Below, piece by piece: positions 34,001 through 43,957 of a stretch of 64,000 bases of DNA. Under the pieces are notes generated by a model. The model searched no databases. It had not been told where the DNA came from and worked only from the letters and a program-made list of their open reading frames with translations. The stretch is taken from contig NC_053148.1 in the NCBI RefSeq assembly GCF_016808335.1, forward strand, positions 43,974,930 through 44,038,929, written 5' to 3'. The position numbers were made by a program, and so were the translations under genes. Origin of the DNA: Panicum virgatum. Its lineage: Eukaryota; Streptophyta; Magnoliopsida; Poales; Poaceae. Every line of letters starts with the position of its first letter. The stretch's first letter is position 1.

Positions 34001-34395
34001 GTGGACTACTTTGCCTGGCTGCGGATGAGGTTCAAGAACGCGGAGAATTGGGCTTGAGTCGGTTTATCTTTGGGAGATCAGAAAGTTTTGATCATTTATG
34101 CGCTTAGATGCCTTAGTTTCTTGTTAGGTGGGAATCTCGTCAACATCATTCATATTAGTCTTGATGGATTTCCAGCCATGTGCAGAAGCTGTTTGCAACT
34201 TTTTGTTATGAAGTTAGAAGAATTCACAAGTTTATAGTGATGGGGGACAGGCTTATCTGTTAGTGTACTTGGGGCTGGTACGGTTTAGTGAATTTTGGAT
34301 AGGACCCCTACCAGAATAGTTACATTCTATTTTCTACTCTTTCTTTAGTTTGTGCATGTGACATTTCAGTTCTGGCTAACTGTTCCCCATGTGAC
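34001..34395 (+). pseudogene. Partial duplicate of the tetraspanin gene
   Basis: 34001-34052 matches tetraspanin exon 1 at about 27722-27772 (GACTACT..CCTGGCTGC, then AGAACGC.G.GAATTGGG). It continues directly into sequence matching tetraspanin intron 1 at about 28034-28345 (CTTGAGTCG.TTTATC, GATGGGGGACAGGCTTATCT, GGGGCTGGTACGGTTT). The ~260 bp that separates these parts in the source, including the splice donor, is missing. The fragment cannot encode a tetraspanin. It sits ~130 bp after the RNase P stop and may be in its 3' UTR. Confidence 0.75.
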
Positions 34396-34870
34396 ATTAC
34401 AGCACTGCATGCATGCATGGAGGATTCAGGCAAAGATTAGCCACTGCTCAATCATCTTTCAGTGTGTTTTCCTCTCTGTTTTTTTTTTTTGCCATTTTTT
34501 GGGGGCAATGAGTGGCCACAAGTGAGACTAAATTGGCGCCCATTTCTCTGTTGGTCTACAATAGCATGTCCCTTTCCTCCACGTACAACAGTGTACAGCT
34601 AGCTGACAAGCCCCCCACACTCATGTCCCAATAATGGAGCAAGACAAGCTCCTGACCACTCTGAGATCTGCCTTCCGATCACCGTCAGATGACGCCATGA
34701 TCTTCTTTCCAATCGATACGCATATCTTGTTCTCGATCTTCTGAAGCAACAGCAGTCACTACGGTTCTCCCATACTCTGAGTAGGATCCCTGCGTGCCAA
34801 GTCAATGAAAAAGGTAAGGCACACCATGACAACACATCCTGAAATTGAATTGTGTCAAAGGGGACACTAG
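34396..34870. other. Intergenic sequence, no gene seen
   Basis: Mixed-composition sequence with a T-rich tract near 34482. No coding or repeat structure was recognised. Confidence 0.5.
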
Positions 34871-34879
34871 TCTTTTGAT

Positions 34880-35484
34880 CTAGAAAATGCAACACGAATG
34901 GAGCACATGTATGTACCGGAGGACGGTGGGTCGCTGCTGCACGGCCGCCGAGACGCGGCGGAGCACGTCGACCTGGGCGCGCAGGTGGACGACGTAGTCC
35001 ACGGCCTCGCGGAGCAGCGCGGCCTCGTCCCAGGCGGCGTCCCCTCCGGGAATCACCTTCCTGAGCGCCATGGTCCGCCTCCTCACCAGCCTCCTCGCGA
35101 CGTCGCTGCTCGCCGCCACCGCCGCATTCTTCGCGGCAGCGGCGTAGCATCCTCTCCTCATCCTCTTCGCACCGACGCACCTCCTGATGACCACCCTCTT
35201 GAACCTGCTCCTCCTCGCCTCGCATGTGGCGTCGGGGCTGCTGGAAGAGGCGGCCGCCGCCGCCGCCAGGACGGCCTTGGGCCACCTCGCGCGGGCGCCG
35301 CCGCCATGGCCACGTCGGCCGAGCACTTGACGGCGCGCTTCCGCTCCTGGAGGCTCAAGGCGCCGAAGGAGCACGCCTCCGCGCGCGCCTGGAGGCCCCG
35401 CAGCAGGTTCCTGAGCAGGCCTCGCTTGAAGGAGGCCACGACGGCGCCTTTCCCCGCGGCGCTAGCAGCGCTAGGGCCTCGCAT
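34880..35484 (-). pseudogene. IBH1/AIF-like atypical bHLH gene with a frame break
   Basis: The minus-strand start at 35484 (MRGPSAASAAGKG) opens a frame with FKRGLLRNLLRGLQ and KRAVKCSADVAMAAA. The continuation ARWPKAVLAAAAA lies in another frame, which carries on through RRSRFKRVV and a helix-loop-helix-like end (LRKVIPGG, then DEAALLREAVDYVVHLRAQV). The order matches non-DNA-binding bHLH proteins of the IBH1/AIF group, which restrain growth by titrating activating bHLHs in brassinosteroid signalling. The frames meet at about 35287-35305, in a CG-rich run where one base appears missing. It may be a recent pseudogene or an assembly error. The C-terminus after about 34915 is uncertain, possibly spliced. 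Confidence 0.6.
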
Positions 35485-35549
35485 GTCTGCTCCGTGCCTT
35501 CGTTGCCTGAGGATGATAAGAGATGCAATCAATGTGCTATACTCTTCTA

Positions 35550-35876
35550 CTCCATCGATCCGTACCAAATTATAAGTCATTTCAAGAATTTTGGAGAGTC
35601 AAACCATCTCAATGTTTGACCAAATTTATAAAGAGAAATACAAAGAGAAATCTTGGAGAGTCAAACCATCTCAATGTTTGACCAAATTTATAAAGAGAAA
35701 TACAGTGATTTATGACATCAAACAGGTATACTATGAAAATATAACTAACAAAGAATCTAATGATATTTAATTAATATTATAAATGTTATTATCTTGTTAT
35801 ATAAATTTAGTCAAATTTGAAAAAAATTAACTCTCCAAATTTTTTGGAATGAACTTATAATTTGGAACGGAGGGAG
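35550..35876. mobile_element. Stowaway (Tc1/mariner) MITE
   Basis: The left end CTCCATCGATCCGTACC and the right end GGAACGGAGGGAG, next to AAATTATAAGT and ACTTATAATTT, are typical Stowaway termini. TA flanks both sides (35548-35549 and 35877-35878). The left half contains a ~60-bp tandem duplication with GGAGAGTCAAACCATCTCAA twice (about 35593 and 35655). It sits 66 bp upstream of the bHLH start codon. Confidence 0.85.
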
Positions 35877-35878
35877 TA

Positions 35879-36932
35879 TCTCTGAACGCCGGCCGACTGA
35901 GATGGTAGCAGCGAGCGGCCTCCCATGGCTGTTATATATGTGTGGCGTCTCGGCGGCAGGCCGGCCGGCCGGCGTGTCGCGTCGTGTGGCCTCGCTGGAA
36001 CACGTACGGCGTGTGGCTGGGAGGCGAGACAGCACATGCGGGTAATCTCCCATGGATCGCGTCTAGTAGCTAACCTCTGTGATCATCGAAACGGAACGTG
36101 CCCCCTCTTGTTTAATAGCCGCTGTCGGAGAATCGGATTAGCAGATGCATGAATGTCTGAACCGCAAGATCAATGTGGCCTAAAGATCCCCGGCAGCCAG
36201 CCACCAGATCCATCATCCATCCGTAGTTATAGTGATAGGTAACATGCATGATGCATGCACAATACTGCATCTAGAGGAGGACGACGCATTGGCAATTCGA
36301 CCACCACATCTTACTAACCTTATTAATTAACAGCGACCCTTTTTTGCATGCAGACGCAGAGAAAATGTTTGATCAGCATGGTAACTGCTAGTAGGATTCG
36401 GCGTGTGTGGAACGGATCGGGATACTCGGAACGAAGAAGGGGCGCCGGAAAGTTCCGGGGAACGAGGGGGCGATGATGGCGGCGGCCGGGCGCCGGCAGC
36501 GGCGGCTCGTCCGGCACCCCTTCCTGGAGCCGCGGCGTGCCCCGAGAAAGGCCGGCAGATCGCGCGCTGCCTCGCGTGGCGCTCACATGGACGCAACGCC
36601 ACTTTGCGGAGCGCCGGCTCGTTTCCCGCGCCTGAAGCTGAAGTCTCTCTTCAAGCTGCTGAGCTCCTGCGGCTGTCTGGCTTATCCTGCATCAATCACA
36701 TCGGACCATGCATCAAGGTCGACACTCGACACGACATCTACGACGAGTACTATACAATCGCACACCCCTTGTCATCTCTGGACAGTGGTCGGTATCCTTC
36801 TCATAACACTGCGCCAAGATGATAGCCGCATTAAGGTAGAAGAACAACTGTACAGAAGCAGCAACAATCCATCCAAGAATGGGGTAGAAGAAGAAGCACG
36901 CATACAGGGCCACACACACAGGGGCCAGAAGG
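35879..36932. other. Intergenic sequence, no gene seen
   Basis: The stretch around 36400-36600 is GC-rich and has open frames on both strands. None has recognisable domains or splice structure. The rest is AT-rich. Confidence 0.45.
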
Positions 36933-36940
36933 GGAGCAGC

Positions 36941-37124
36941 CAGTGGCGGATCCAGGATTTGCTCTTTGGGGGGCTCATCTCCCTTCTTCTTCCTCCAGCC
37001 CCCTTTCTTCTTACTTCCTCCTTTTTTCCCTTCTTCTCCCTCCTTCTTGCCTATACTTTCCATGGAGTTTCTGGGGGTAAGTGGGGCTTGAGCCCCCCAT
37101 GCCCCCACGCTAGATCCGCCCCTG
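36941..37124. mobile_element. hAT-type MITE with 8-bp TSD
   Basis: The 184-bp element starts CAGTGGCGGATCCAGG and ends CTAGATCCGCCCCTG, and its inverted termini begin with CAG as in hAT elements. It is flanked by identical 8-bp repeats GGAGCAGC (36933-36940 and 37125-37132), the hAT TSD length. The interior has inverted GGGGGGCTCA and TGAGCCCCCC blocks. Confidence 0.85.
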
Positions 37125-37222
37125 GGAGCAGCGCGTGCTAGATCGTCGCGTATTATTGTACTGGGCCGGGCCGAGAAGTGGCACGCCAAATATACGGCCC
37201 AACGTTCACGTGTCCAGCTGCT

Positions 37223-38059
37223 GAGTTTTTTTTATATTATTTATTTTTCGATTTTTTAAAAATATATACAACAGAAATTTTTTTGCAGATCTGGTCTCCT
37301 GTCGCCAGTTCAACTGGCGGTAAGGCAATACCACCGGATGAACCGGCAATAGGGTATTGTAGAATATTTTTTGATCTGGACAGTTCACTTTCAAAAAATC
37401 ATAACTAATTTATATGAACTCGGATAGAGATAAACTTTATATGAAAATTATAGATATCGATGAGATCTACAACTTTTTAGTTCAAACTTTTTTCATTTGG
37501 AGCCATCTTTATATTCAAATAATCGATAAATGCTCCAGATCTAAAATTTATTTTTGGATCTGAAGCTTGTGACAATTATTTGAGCACCAAGATGGCTTCG
37601 AATGAAATAATTTTGAACTACAAAGTTGTAGATCTTGTTGATTTCTATAATTTCTATATAAAGTTTATCTCCATACGAGTTCATATAAATTAATTATGAT
37701 TTTTTGAAAGTGTGTTGTCCAGTGTTCAGACCAAAATTTAAATTTTAGATCTGAAATTTGTGTCGATTATTAGAGTACCAAGATGGCTTCAAATGAAAAA
37801 AATTTAAACTACAAAGTTGTAGATCTCGTCGATATCTACAATTTTCATATAAAATTTATCTCTATCCGAATTCATATAAATTAGTTATGATTTTTTGAAA
37901 GTAAACTGTTCAGGTCCAAAGACATTTTGCCGGATGAACCGGCGATATCGCCGGTTCATATAAATTAGGTATGTCCGGAGGCCAAATCTGCAAAAAAAAA
38001 TGCGGTATATATTTTTGAAAAATCAAAAAATAAATAATAAAAAAATAAAATAAAAACTC
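37223..38059. mobile_element. Fold-back Mutator-type MITE with perfect 9-bp TSD
   Basis: The 837-bp element is flanked by identical CCAGCTGCT at 37214-37222 and 38060-38068. Its ends, GAGTTTTTTTTATATTATTT and AAATAATAAAAAAATAAAAT through AAAACTC, are inverted. Inversion continues inward through TTTTTGCAGAT.TGG, CCGGATGAACCGGC, and a long block with ATATAAATTAGTTATGATTT and ATGAGATCTACAACTTT. Much of the element could fold on itself. It has no coding capacity. TSD length and structure support a Mutator-like fold-back MITE. Confidence 0.85.
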
Positions 38060-38068
38060 CCAGCTGCT

Positions 38069-38391
38069 CACGCTCTCGGCGGCGTGGAATTGGATGAGGG
38101 GCCTCGTGGGCTCGTGGCTTGATGTTCTGCTGTTGTTGGATTCATTGAGCGCTGTTGCAATACATAACTCGTTCACATCATTTTAGATTTTGATACTCCG
38201 TAATAGAAGCAAGTACTAATATAACTGTCTTATCATCCCGCAAATACGGCTCGGGATCACTAGATTTCATGAGATGCAAGCACAGTCGTCCACAAACATT
38301 CAAGTGTTCTTTACAAAAAAACATTCAATAGTGGATTGGAAACATATATTTCCATCATAGACGAACTGAAGTTCAGACCTGAGATAAACCT

Positions 38392-38395
<4 letters not shown>
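38069..38395. other. Intergenic sequence, no gene seen
   Basis: No coding frame, repeat or RNA gene was recognised in this stretch. Confidence 0.5.

Positions 38396-38448
<53 letters not shown>
38396..38448. repeat. Compound CT/CA microsatellite
   Basis: A (CT)n run passes directly into an (AC)n run. It lies just beyond the stop of the small minus-strand ORF, i.e. in its putative 3' region. Confidence 0.95.
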
Positions 38449-38449
<1 letters not shown>

Positions 38450-38744
38450 AGTCCTTGTTTGCCTCAGACGACCCTTGCCTGGATTTGGAATCAGCGACAC
38501 CGCTCCATCTTACCTTCAAAGTCTTTCCCGATTCAGGCGTCTTGAACCAAAGCCAGGCGTAGGCGATGGCGACGCCACAAAAGGCGCCCCCTGCATACGA
38601 CCGCATCTGGCAGCGTATCTCCTGCCGAACAGCCTGCACGATGGCCGCGCTCCTCTCGGCGTCGCAGTTGCGCCGCTGGGGGCAGGGCCGAGTAGCCGCA
38701 GGTCGCAGCACGCGCCGCGCAGCGGAACGCAGCAAGGGATTCAT
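38448..38744 (-). CDS. Small hypothetical protein, possible organelle membrane protein
   Basis: A complete 98-residue frame starts MNPLLRSAARRVLRPAATRP, which is rich in Arg and lacks acidic residues, as in mitochondrial presequences. One hydrophobic stretch (AGGAFCGVAIAYAWLWF, about 51-67) is followed by a charged C-terminus. I do not recognise the family. Moderate codon-position GC bias and the plausible N-terminus favour a real gene. It is short and unspliced, so it could be chance. A G25/C25 homopolymer lies just upstream on its strand. Confidence 0.45.
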
Positions 38745-38771
38745 CTCGCATCAATTGCTTGGTTTGAGATT

Positions 38772-38796
38772 GGGGGGGGGGGGGGGGGGGGGGGGG
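38772..38796. repeat. Poly(G) tract of about 25
   Basis: An uninterrupted run of about 25 G. On the minus strand it is a C run ~28-50 bp upstream of the start of the small ORF at 38744. Length is uncertain because homopolymers are error-prone. Confidence 0.9.
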
Positions 38797-39159
38797 TTCC
38801 CCGCAGCGTGTTCTGGTGTATGTACACAAGAGAACTTGGGGCTCGGAACTGAAATCGGACTCGGGTTCAGAACCTCGATCCGTCTAGGAGACGTCTGCAG
38901 CAAAAAGATCCCTTGGGATGTGAACATATACCTGCAAGTACCAACCAAGTTAAACTTCAGCAACTTTTTCAAAAAAAAAAGTTAAACTTCAGCACTTGTA
39001 TTCATCATGAACTGCAATTGAGCATCAGTAAATGGCAGATGATCATTTTTTTGAATTTCAATTCCTTGTGCCCAAAACTAACACATGTGTGTCATGTTTC
39101 AGAGAGGTAATAAGACGCAGATTCAGATTTGGAGTTAGTCACGGTGAATATGCAAGTGG

Positions 39160-39947
39160 TGAACTGCCGATCACTATTGCAAAACTATAATTTGTTCACA
39201 AAATCCAAACACAATTAAGGAGCATTTGCCTGATTCATTCTTATCCGGCAGCGCCTCGGCGTCCACAGCCACAGCGCCATCCAGCGCCCGCACCACCTGG
39301 TGCATGGTCGGCCGGAGCACCGGGTTGGGCTCCATGCACCAGAAGTCCAGAACGCCACGCGCGCGTAGCGCTCCACCCTACCCAGACCCCATGACCCCAG
39401 GCGACGGACTGGCCCGGCAGGAGCGTGTCCCTCGGGTGCGCGAAGCTCTGCCACAGCACACGCCGCCTCCGCCCGCGGAGTCCAGCAGCGCGAGCACCGA
39501 CGCGCGCTTCACGCTGGATTTCGCGGGCGGCGGCCACCGTTAGCTCCGCCCCTGCACGCTGCTGCTCCCTTTGGCGCCGTCCACAAGCGCGAGCTGCCCG
39601 TCGGGCGTGACGCTGAGCGCGGACCGCGCCGTGGCGAGCGGCGTCGCGCCGGTGTCCGCCTTCTTCGCGAACCACACCACGGACTGCGGCGGGACGGGGG
39701 AGCTGCTGCTGCCGCTGGCTGTGCCGACGTCGAGGCGGAACCACGTGGCGAGGACGAACTGCGTGGGGTCGGCGTCGAGCGCGCGGAAGCCGAACGCGAA
39801 GACGCCCGACGGGCTGGTGATGTATCCTGGCGGCGCCAGCGCTGCCCCGGCAGTCAGGTTGGTGGTCTGCGCCGCGGCCGCCGGCGGGCGCTGCTGGCGC
39901 CGCGGTAGGACGAAAAGGCGGAGAGCAACTCGACGAGGTGATGCCAT
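39160..39947 (-). pseudogene. G-type lectin receptor-like kinase relic, internally deleted
   Basis: The minus strand starts MASPRRVALRLFVLPRRQQ at 39947 and continues as a B-lectin domain (GYITSPSGVFAFGFRAL, VLATWFRLD, VVWFAKKADT). After a frame change it reads WQSFAHPRDTLLPGQSV, the family's conserved B-lectin block. Within ~20 bases this passes into sequence from the very end of a kinase domain (DFWCMEPNPVLRPTM, HQVV), again in another frame. The S-locus/EGF/PAN region, membrane segment and most of the kinase are missing. Intact members are cell-surface receptor kinases. This copy is a truncated pseudogene with a large internal deletion and at least two frame breaks. Confidence 0.75.
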
Positions 39948-39959
39948 GATCGATCGATC

Positions 39960-40380
39960 GATCCTCGAGTCTTCCTAGTGTAGTGTTAGATGCTGCCGAA
40001 TGGTTGGGAGTCACTAACTAGTCGGCGAAATGACAATTTGTTTAGTGTGTGACGTGGCGCGCGTATACGGGTGTGGAAGTTTAGGCGGAGAGCACGGTGG
40101 CGTGATGCGGTGAACGCCGTCGTGAGGCGGTGACTGGGCGTTCCCAGCTGTCACGAGTCCAAGGAGTGCCGGATCCAGGCTTACACCTGGAAGCTAAGCT
40201 ACCCGTTGCGCGGCAAACTGGCGCAAAACATTACAAACCTGAACAAAGGCGCGAGCACGTACATACGGAGTACCTCAGAAGAGTCAGAAGACTAGAAGAG
40301 AACAAGAACTCCCGAGAGTTCTTCAGAATTCAAATCATGCGGACATTTGTTAGAAATTGAACTGGTAAAGAAATTTCTGG
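39960..40380. other. Intergenic sequence, no gene seen
   Basis: No gene recognised. The stretch from about 40400 to 40743 is probably the 3' UTR of the U5 snRNP gene on the minus strand. Confidence 0.5.
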
Positions 40381-40743
40381 ATGACTTGCAACGAAAAGCG
40401 GCTCAACTGACATTTGATCAGAAGACCACCCGAAACAATGATACAACTCTGTAGAGAGCGACAAGATTTTTGAGAATGGCAAGTTTTTGGCATGCAATCA
40501 GTGATCTTCAAGCATGGTAACAAGTTTCAGCAATGCAAGGCAGCAGGTACAAAACATGGTTCAGTTCGTAAACGGTAGACCAAGTGGCCCTAACAGGCTA
40601 ATACAATCTACAAATGACAAATCCTGGTCAGCCAAATCCAGCATTCAAAAACAGGCAAAGGCGCAAAGCAACAGAACGTTTCCTTTTCTCCTTCACATCC
40701 AAGTATCATGAGAACTCTTCTAGCTGATAAGACTGATACTCGT

Positions 40744-41778
40744 CTAAAGTTCCCCGAGATAGATCTGCTTGTCGCTGCCGCAGGATCCAATGATCGGCTC
40801 GGTGGGGTGGAAAGAAGTCTCATTGACGGAACCATTGTGCCCAGGAAGCTTGTACAGGATCCGCCTAGATGTCGTGTCCCAGATGTAGACCATGCGGTCC
40901 GCGCTCCCAGCAGTGACCTTGCGGTTATCTGGCGACCAGCTACACTTCAACAGGTTCTTCTCAAAGTTGTGCTGGTGGCCTGTAAGGGTCTTGATGTTCC
41001 GGTTCTCTGGTGCATAAGGACGCAGATCCCAGATCTTGAGCTCATTATCCATCGCGTTGGTCAGGAGATAAGACCCATCGGGACTAAGTTGCATCCCAGT
41101 GATCATGTCCTGATGTCCTTTGAGATATTCTGTTACTTCATTCTTGCGAAGATCCCACCACTTGACATCATTGTCCAGGCCACCGGTGAATACCTTATCT
41201 GCTGCCTCCGAGAAGCTCACAGCTGTGATCTGGTATTTGTCGGGAAGAGTTTGAATCGCACCTCTCTGACGCAAGTCCCATAGCTTTGCTGTACCGTCAT
41301 CTGAACCACTCACAACAAGAGGCGGCCACTTGCGGGCTGGGCAACACGAGTTGACAAACGACGAGTGCTCAGCCATCTTCTTAACTTGCTTGCCAGTCTC
41401 GACATCCCACACCCTCATGGTCTTGTCCGGACTTGCGGAGATTAGCTGGGTCCCATCAGTAGTCCACTGAAGGTCAAGAACAGCATTCTTGTGCCCTCTC
41501 AGTACCATGAAGTTCTTGCACTCACCATGAACATACCATAAGAAGATATCCTTGTCATGGGAGCCTGATGCTATCACAGTTCCAGCAGGGTTGAACTTCA
41601 TGCAGTAGATAGCACTCTGGTGACCTGTAAGCAGCATTATCGGTGCCTCCAGACTGGATGTGCGTTGTTTTCCACCAGGCCCAAGAGCCTGATTTGGATG
41701 CTGTTGAACGTTAGCCAGCTCCATCCCTGGTCGAGGGGCTGCAAGAGCCAAAGAATTGTTGCCTGGAGCGGAGAACAT
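40744..41778 (-). CDS. SNRNP40: U5 snRNP 40-kDa WD40 protein (SNRNP40/PRP8-binding)
   Basis: A single coding exon of 344 residues starts MFSAPGNNSLALAAPRPGME at 41778 and ends IIGSCGSDKQIYLGEL. Seven WD40 repeats begin at LLTGHQSAIYCMKF; clear WD ends include FLWYVHG, MRVWDVETG, AKLWDLRQ, VKWWDLRK, LKIWDLRPY and VYIWDTTS. Length and repeat order match plant and animal U5-40K, which binds PRP8 and is part of the spliceosomal U5 and tri-snRNP in the nucleus. A splice acceptor at 41807-41811 (CACAG) leaves a 28-nt leader before the ATG, so the 5' UTR is probably spliced from an exon near 43000-43330. An upstream in-frame ATG at 41886 is in the inferred intron and was rejected. Confidence 0.94.
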   Translation of the reverse strand: MFSAPGNNSLALAAPRPGMELANVQQHPNQALGPGGKQRTSSLEAPIMLLTGHQSAIYCMKFNPAGTVIASGSHDKDIFLWYVHGECKNFMVLRGHKNAVLDLQWTTDGTQLISASPDKTMRVWDVETGKQVKKMAEHSSFVNSCCPARKWPPLVVSGSDDGTAKLWDLRQRGAIQTLPDKYQITAVSFSEAADKVFTGGLDNDVKWWDLRKNEVTEYLKGHQDMITGMQLSPDGSYLLTNAMDNELKIWDLRPYAPENRNIKTLTGHQHNFEKNLLKCSWSPDNRKVTAGSADRMVYIWDTTSRRILYKLPGHNGSVNETSFHPTEPIIGSCGSDKQIYLGEL

Positions 41779-41889
41779 CTTGAATTTTGTAGGTAAGTTC
41801 AACTTCCTGTGGCAAAGAAAACTATAAGATGGCAGTAAGAATTCCACACCATGCCAACAAATCACTCTATATTCATGCACACGCATATT

Positions 41890-43371
41890 AAAACAATGAT
41901 GAAAATTCTATGGTGTCAACCTTAAACTTCTCGTATTATAACCACGTATACAGAATCACGGCCAACTACTACAAATCAGGGTGGCTTTGAGAAATGACTT
42001 AAGTGATATGCCCCATCTCAAGCTACCAATATTACAAAATAAAGGCACCCTAAAATAAATATACCTCATGCTAATCAACAGCAGAACAACAATACAACAT
42101 TGATCAAGCCAAATGTTTTGCCATATGTGAAATAGTAACTAACAGTAGCAGGACACAGTTTAGACTAGCAAAAATAATTTTATCTGCCGAACAGGACACA
42201 TGAGGGGCAGATCTGGCTAGGAGAACTTGCTAAGGATACTGTAATTGGCATACATGTAGATACGAGACTTAACCATGTATTGTAGCCTGCAAGCCTGAAA
42301 AGATGTTGCAGTATAATCACAGGAAGACAAATCACCAGGACAGACCTCTTGGCCTGTTAATGGTCCGTCCCTGAGTCTGTTCACCCTGTTCCATAGGTGC
42401 AACCGTGCATTGGAAGTGAAGCTACTTGTGGGCTTGTGGCCTCGCTGCTAGAAAGGCACCAGCAGCTTATGTATCATGTATGTAAACAAGATATTAGTTG
42501 TCTGTGAACCTGACTTAGATCTAGTGGGGCAAAAACAAGCATGGGATGCAGCCTCAATCCTAGGGGGTATGGAGTGCGCTTTTTTACTTTTTACTTACAG
42601 ACGATCCTACTGTGGCTAATTGTCCTTGAACTCTTGAAGTTGCATATGTAACATGGAATTGCTCATAGATGTGAGAACAATACAATGTGTGACACAATAG
42701 CACAAACTAATTTCAGCAACAATTATCTCGCGGCCTAGAAACTATAATGATATTTCTCAAACAGACTATCCCCTGGGCCAGCGCGGTAAGGGGGGAATCC
42801 AAACAGAGCAGTTAGTACAATCATCCGTAAGCACAAGCCGTTTGACGGTCTGAGGAAGTTGCTCTGCCTTTCACTAAGAATCTGCTAGGGTTTCTCATTT
42901 TCGTTTCCTAAAAAAAAAATCTCTACTCCATGGATGATTTCCCCCAATACCAGCACCCACCATACTCATCTCCTATTTCCTAACATCAAAATCCAGTGAA
43001 ATACAGGACTAAGCATCGCTCCGCACTCGAAACCAGGAAGCAACTAAACCGAGGAAGGTTACAGCGCCATACCAGGGACCAGGAAGCCCTAGGTTGCTGC
43101 CACCCGGTGCGCGAGAACCCCGGGCACTGCTGCTGCTACTCGGAGGTGCGCGGCGTGGCGAGCACGGAGGAGGAGCTCGACCGAGCGCGTGCGGCGGTGG
43201 AGGCAGCCGGATTCGCCGATCCGGCGGCGGGGCGAGACCGCGAGAGAACTGGGGCCGAGGGGAGGCGGCGCTGTCGAGCGGCGTGAGGACTGCTCGGGCG
43301 GCGTCTAGACTTTCTTCAGGGCCACCCGGGCCAGGCTCCCTGGAGCAGAGTTGGGCCGTAAGCTCGAGATG
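41890..43371 (-). other. Probable 5' UTR intron and first exon region of the U5-40K gene
   Basis: 41812 to about 43000 is AT-rich with no coding signal, consistent with a leader intron. 43000-43340 is GC-rich and contains AACCTAGGGCTTCCTGG on the minus strand, a common plant 5'-leader type sequence. The exact donor was not fixed. MULE-2 begins at 43372, immediately upstream. Confidence 0.45.
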
Positions 43372-43775
43372 GCGCTTTTTTCTTTTTTTTTTATATTTTT
43401 AAAAAATAAAAATTTCAAAAATATATGTCCGTTTTGAAATATTTCAAAAATACCCCCGGTCGCCCCCATAGGGCGACAGACTCTAAGTGTAATTTTTTTT
43501 TTTCAAATTCGCAACGAGGTCCCTGGCCAAAAAAAAGGGCATGTCGCCCACCCAACGGGCGACAGGGGCCTATCGCCCACCCCAGGGGCGACAGGGGCCT
43601 GTCGCCCGTTGGGAGGCGGCAGGATCCCCTCCCCCCTATATAAGCCCTGGCCGCCATATGCCACCATCCCCTTTGTCATTTGAGCCTAAAAATTCAGAAA
43701 AAAGAGAGGGGTGAGGAGAAGAAAAGCGGCGAAGCTCTGTCGAATTGCGTACTTGTGATCTACCGGTAACTTCCG
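43372..43775 (+). repeat. MULE-2 left terminal inverted repeat with promoter
   Basis: The left end includes TATATAAG at about 43637, CATTTGAGCC and a GGTGAGGAGAAGAAAAGCGG leader, then a likely splice donor. The same sequence elements sit, inverted, in the right end. Thus both MULE-2 ends look promoter-bearing, in contrast to MULE-1's right end. Confidence 0.65.
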
Positions 43776-43957
43776 TATGAATCCATTGATATTGTATAAC
43801 AATTTAATTTAATTAGCGGATTAGCTGAATTAGATTTGGTGCTTTAGAACACTCGTTTAGTATTACAATTTTAGTACTATTACAGACTTGTTTTTAAATT
43901 AATTATGAATTAGAATAGAATTATGAAAGTACCTTATTGATATTGCAGCATAAGGCA

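Noticed and set aside
41779..41886. N-terminal extension of the U5-40K frame to 41886
   Set aside because: The extension crosses a good splice acceptor at 41807-41811 and its residues are not family-like; 41778 gives the conserved start.
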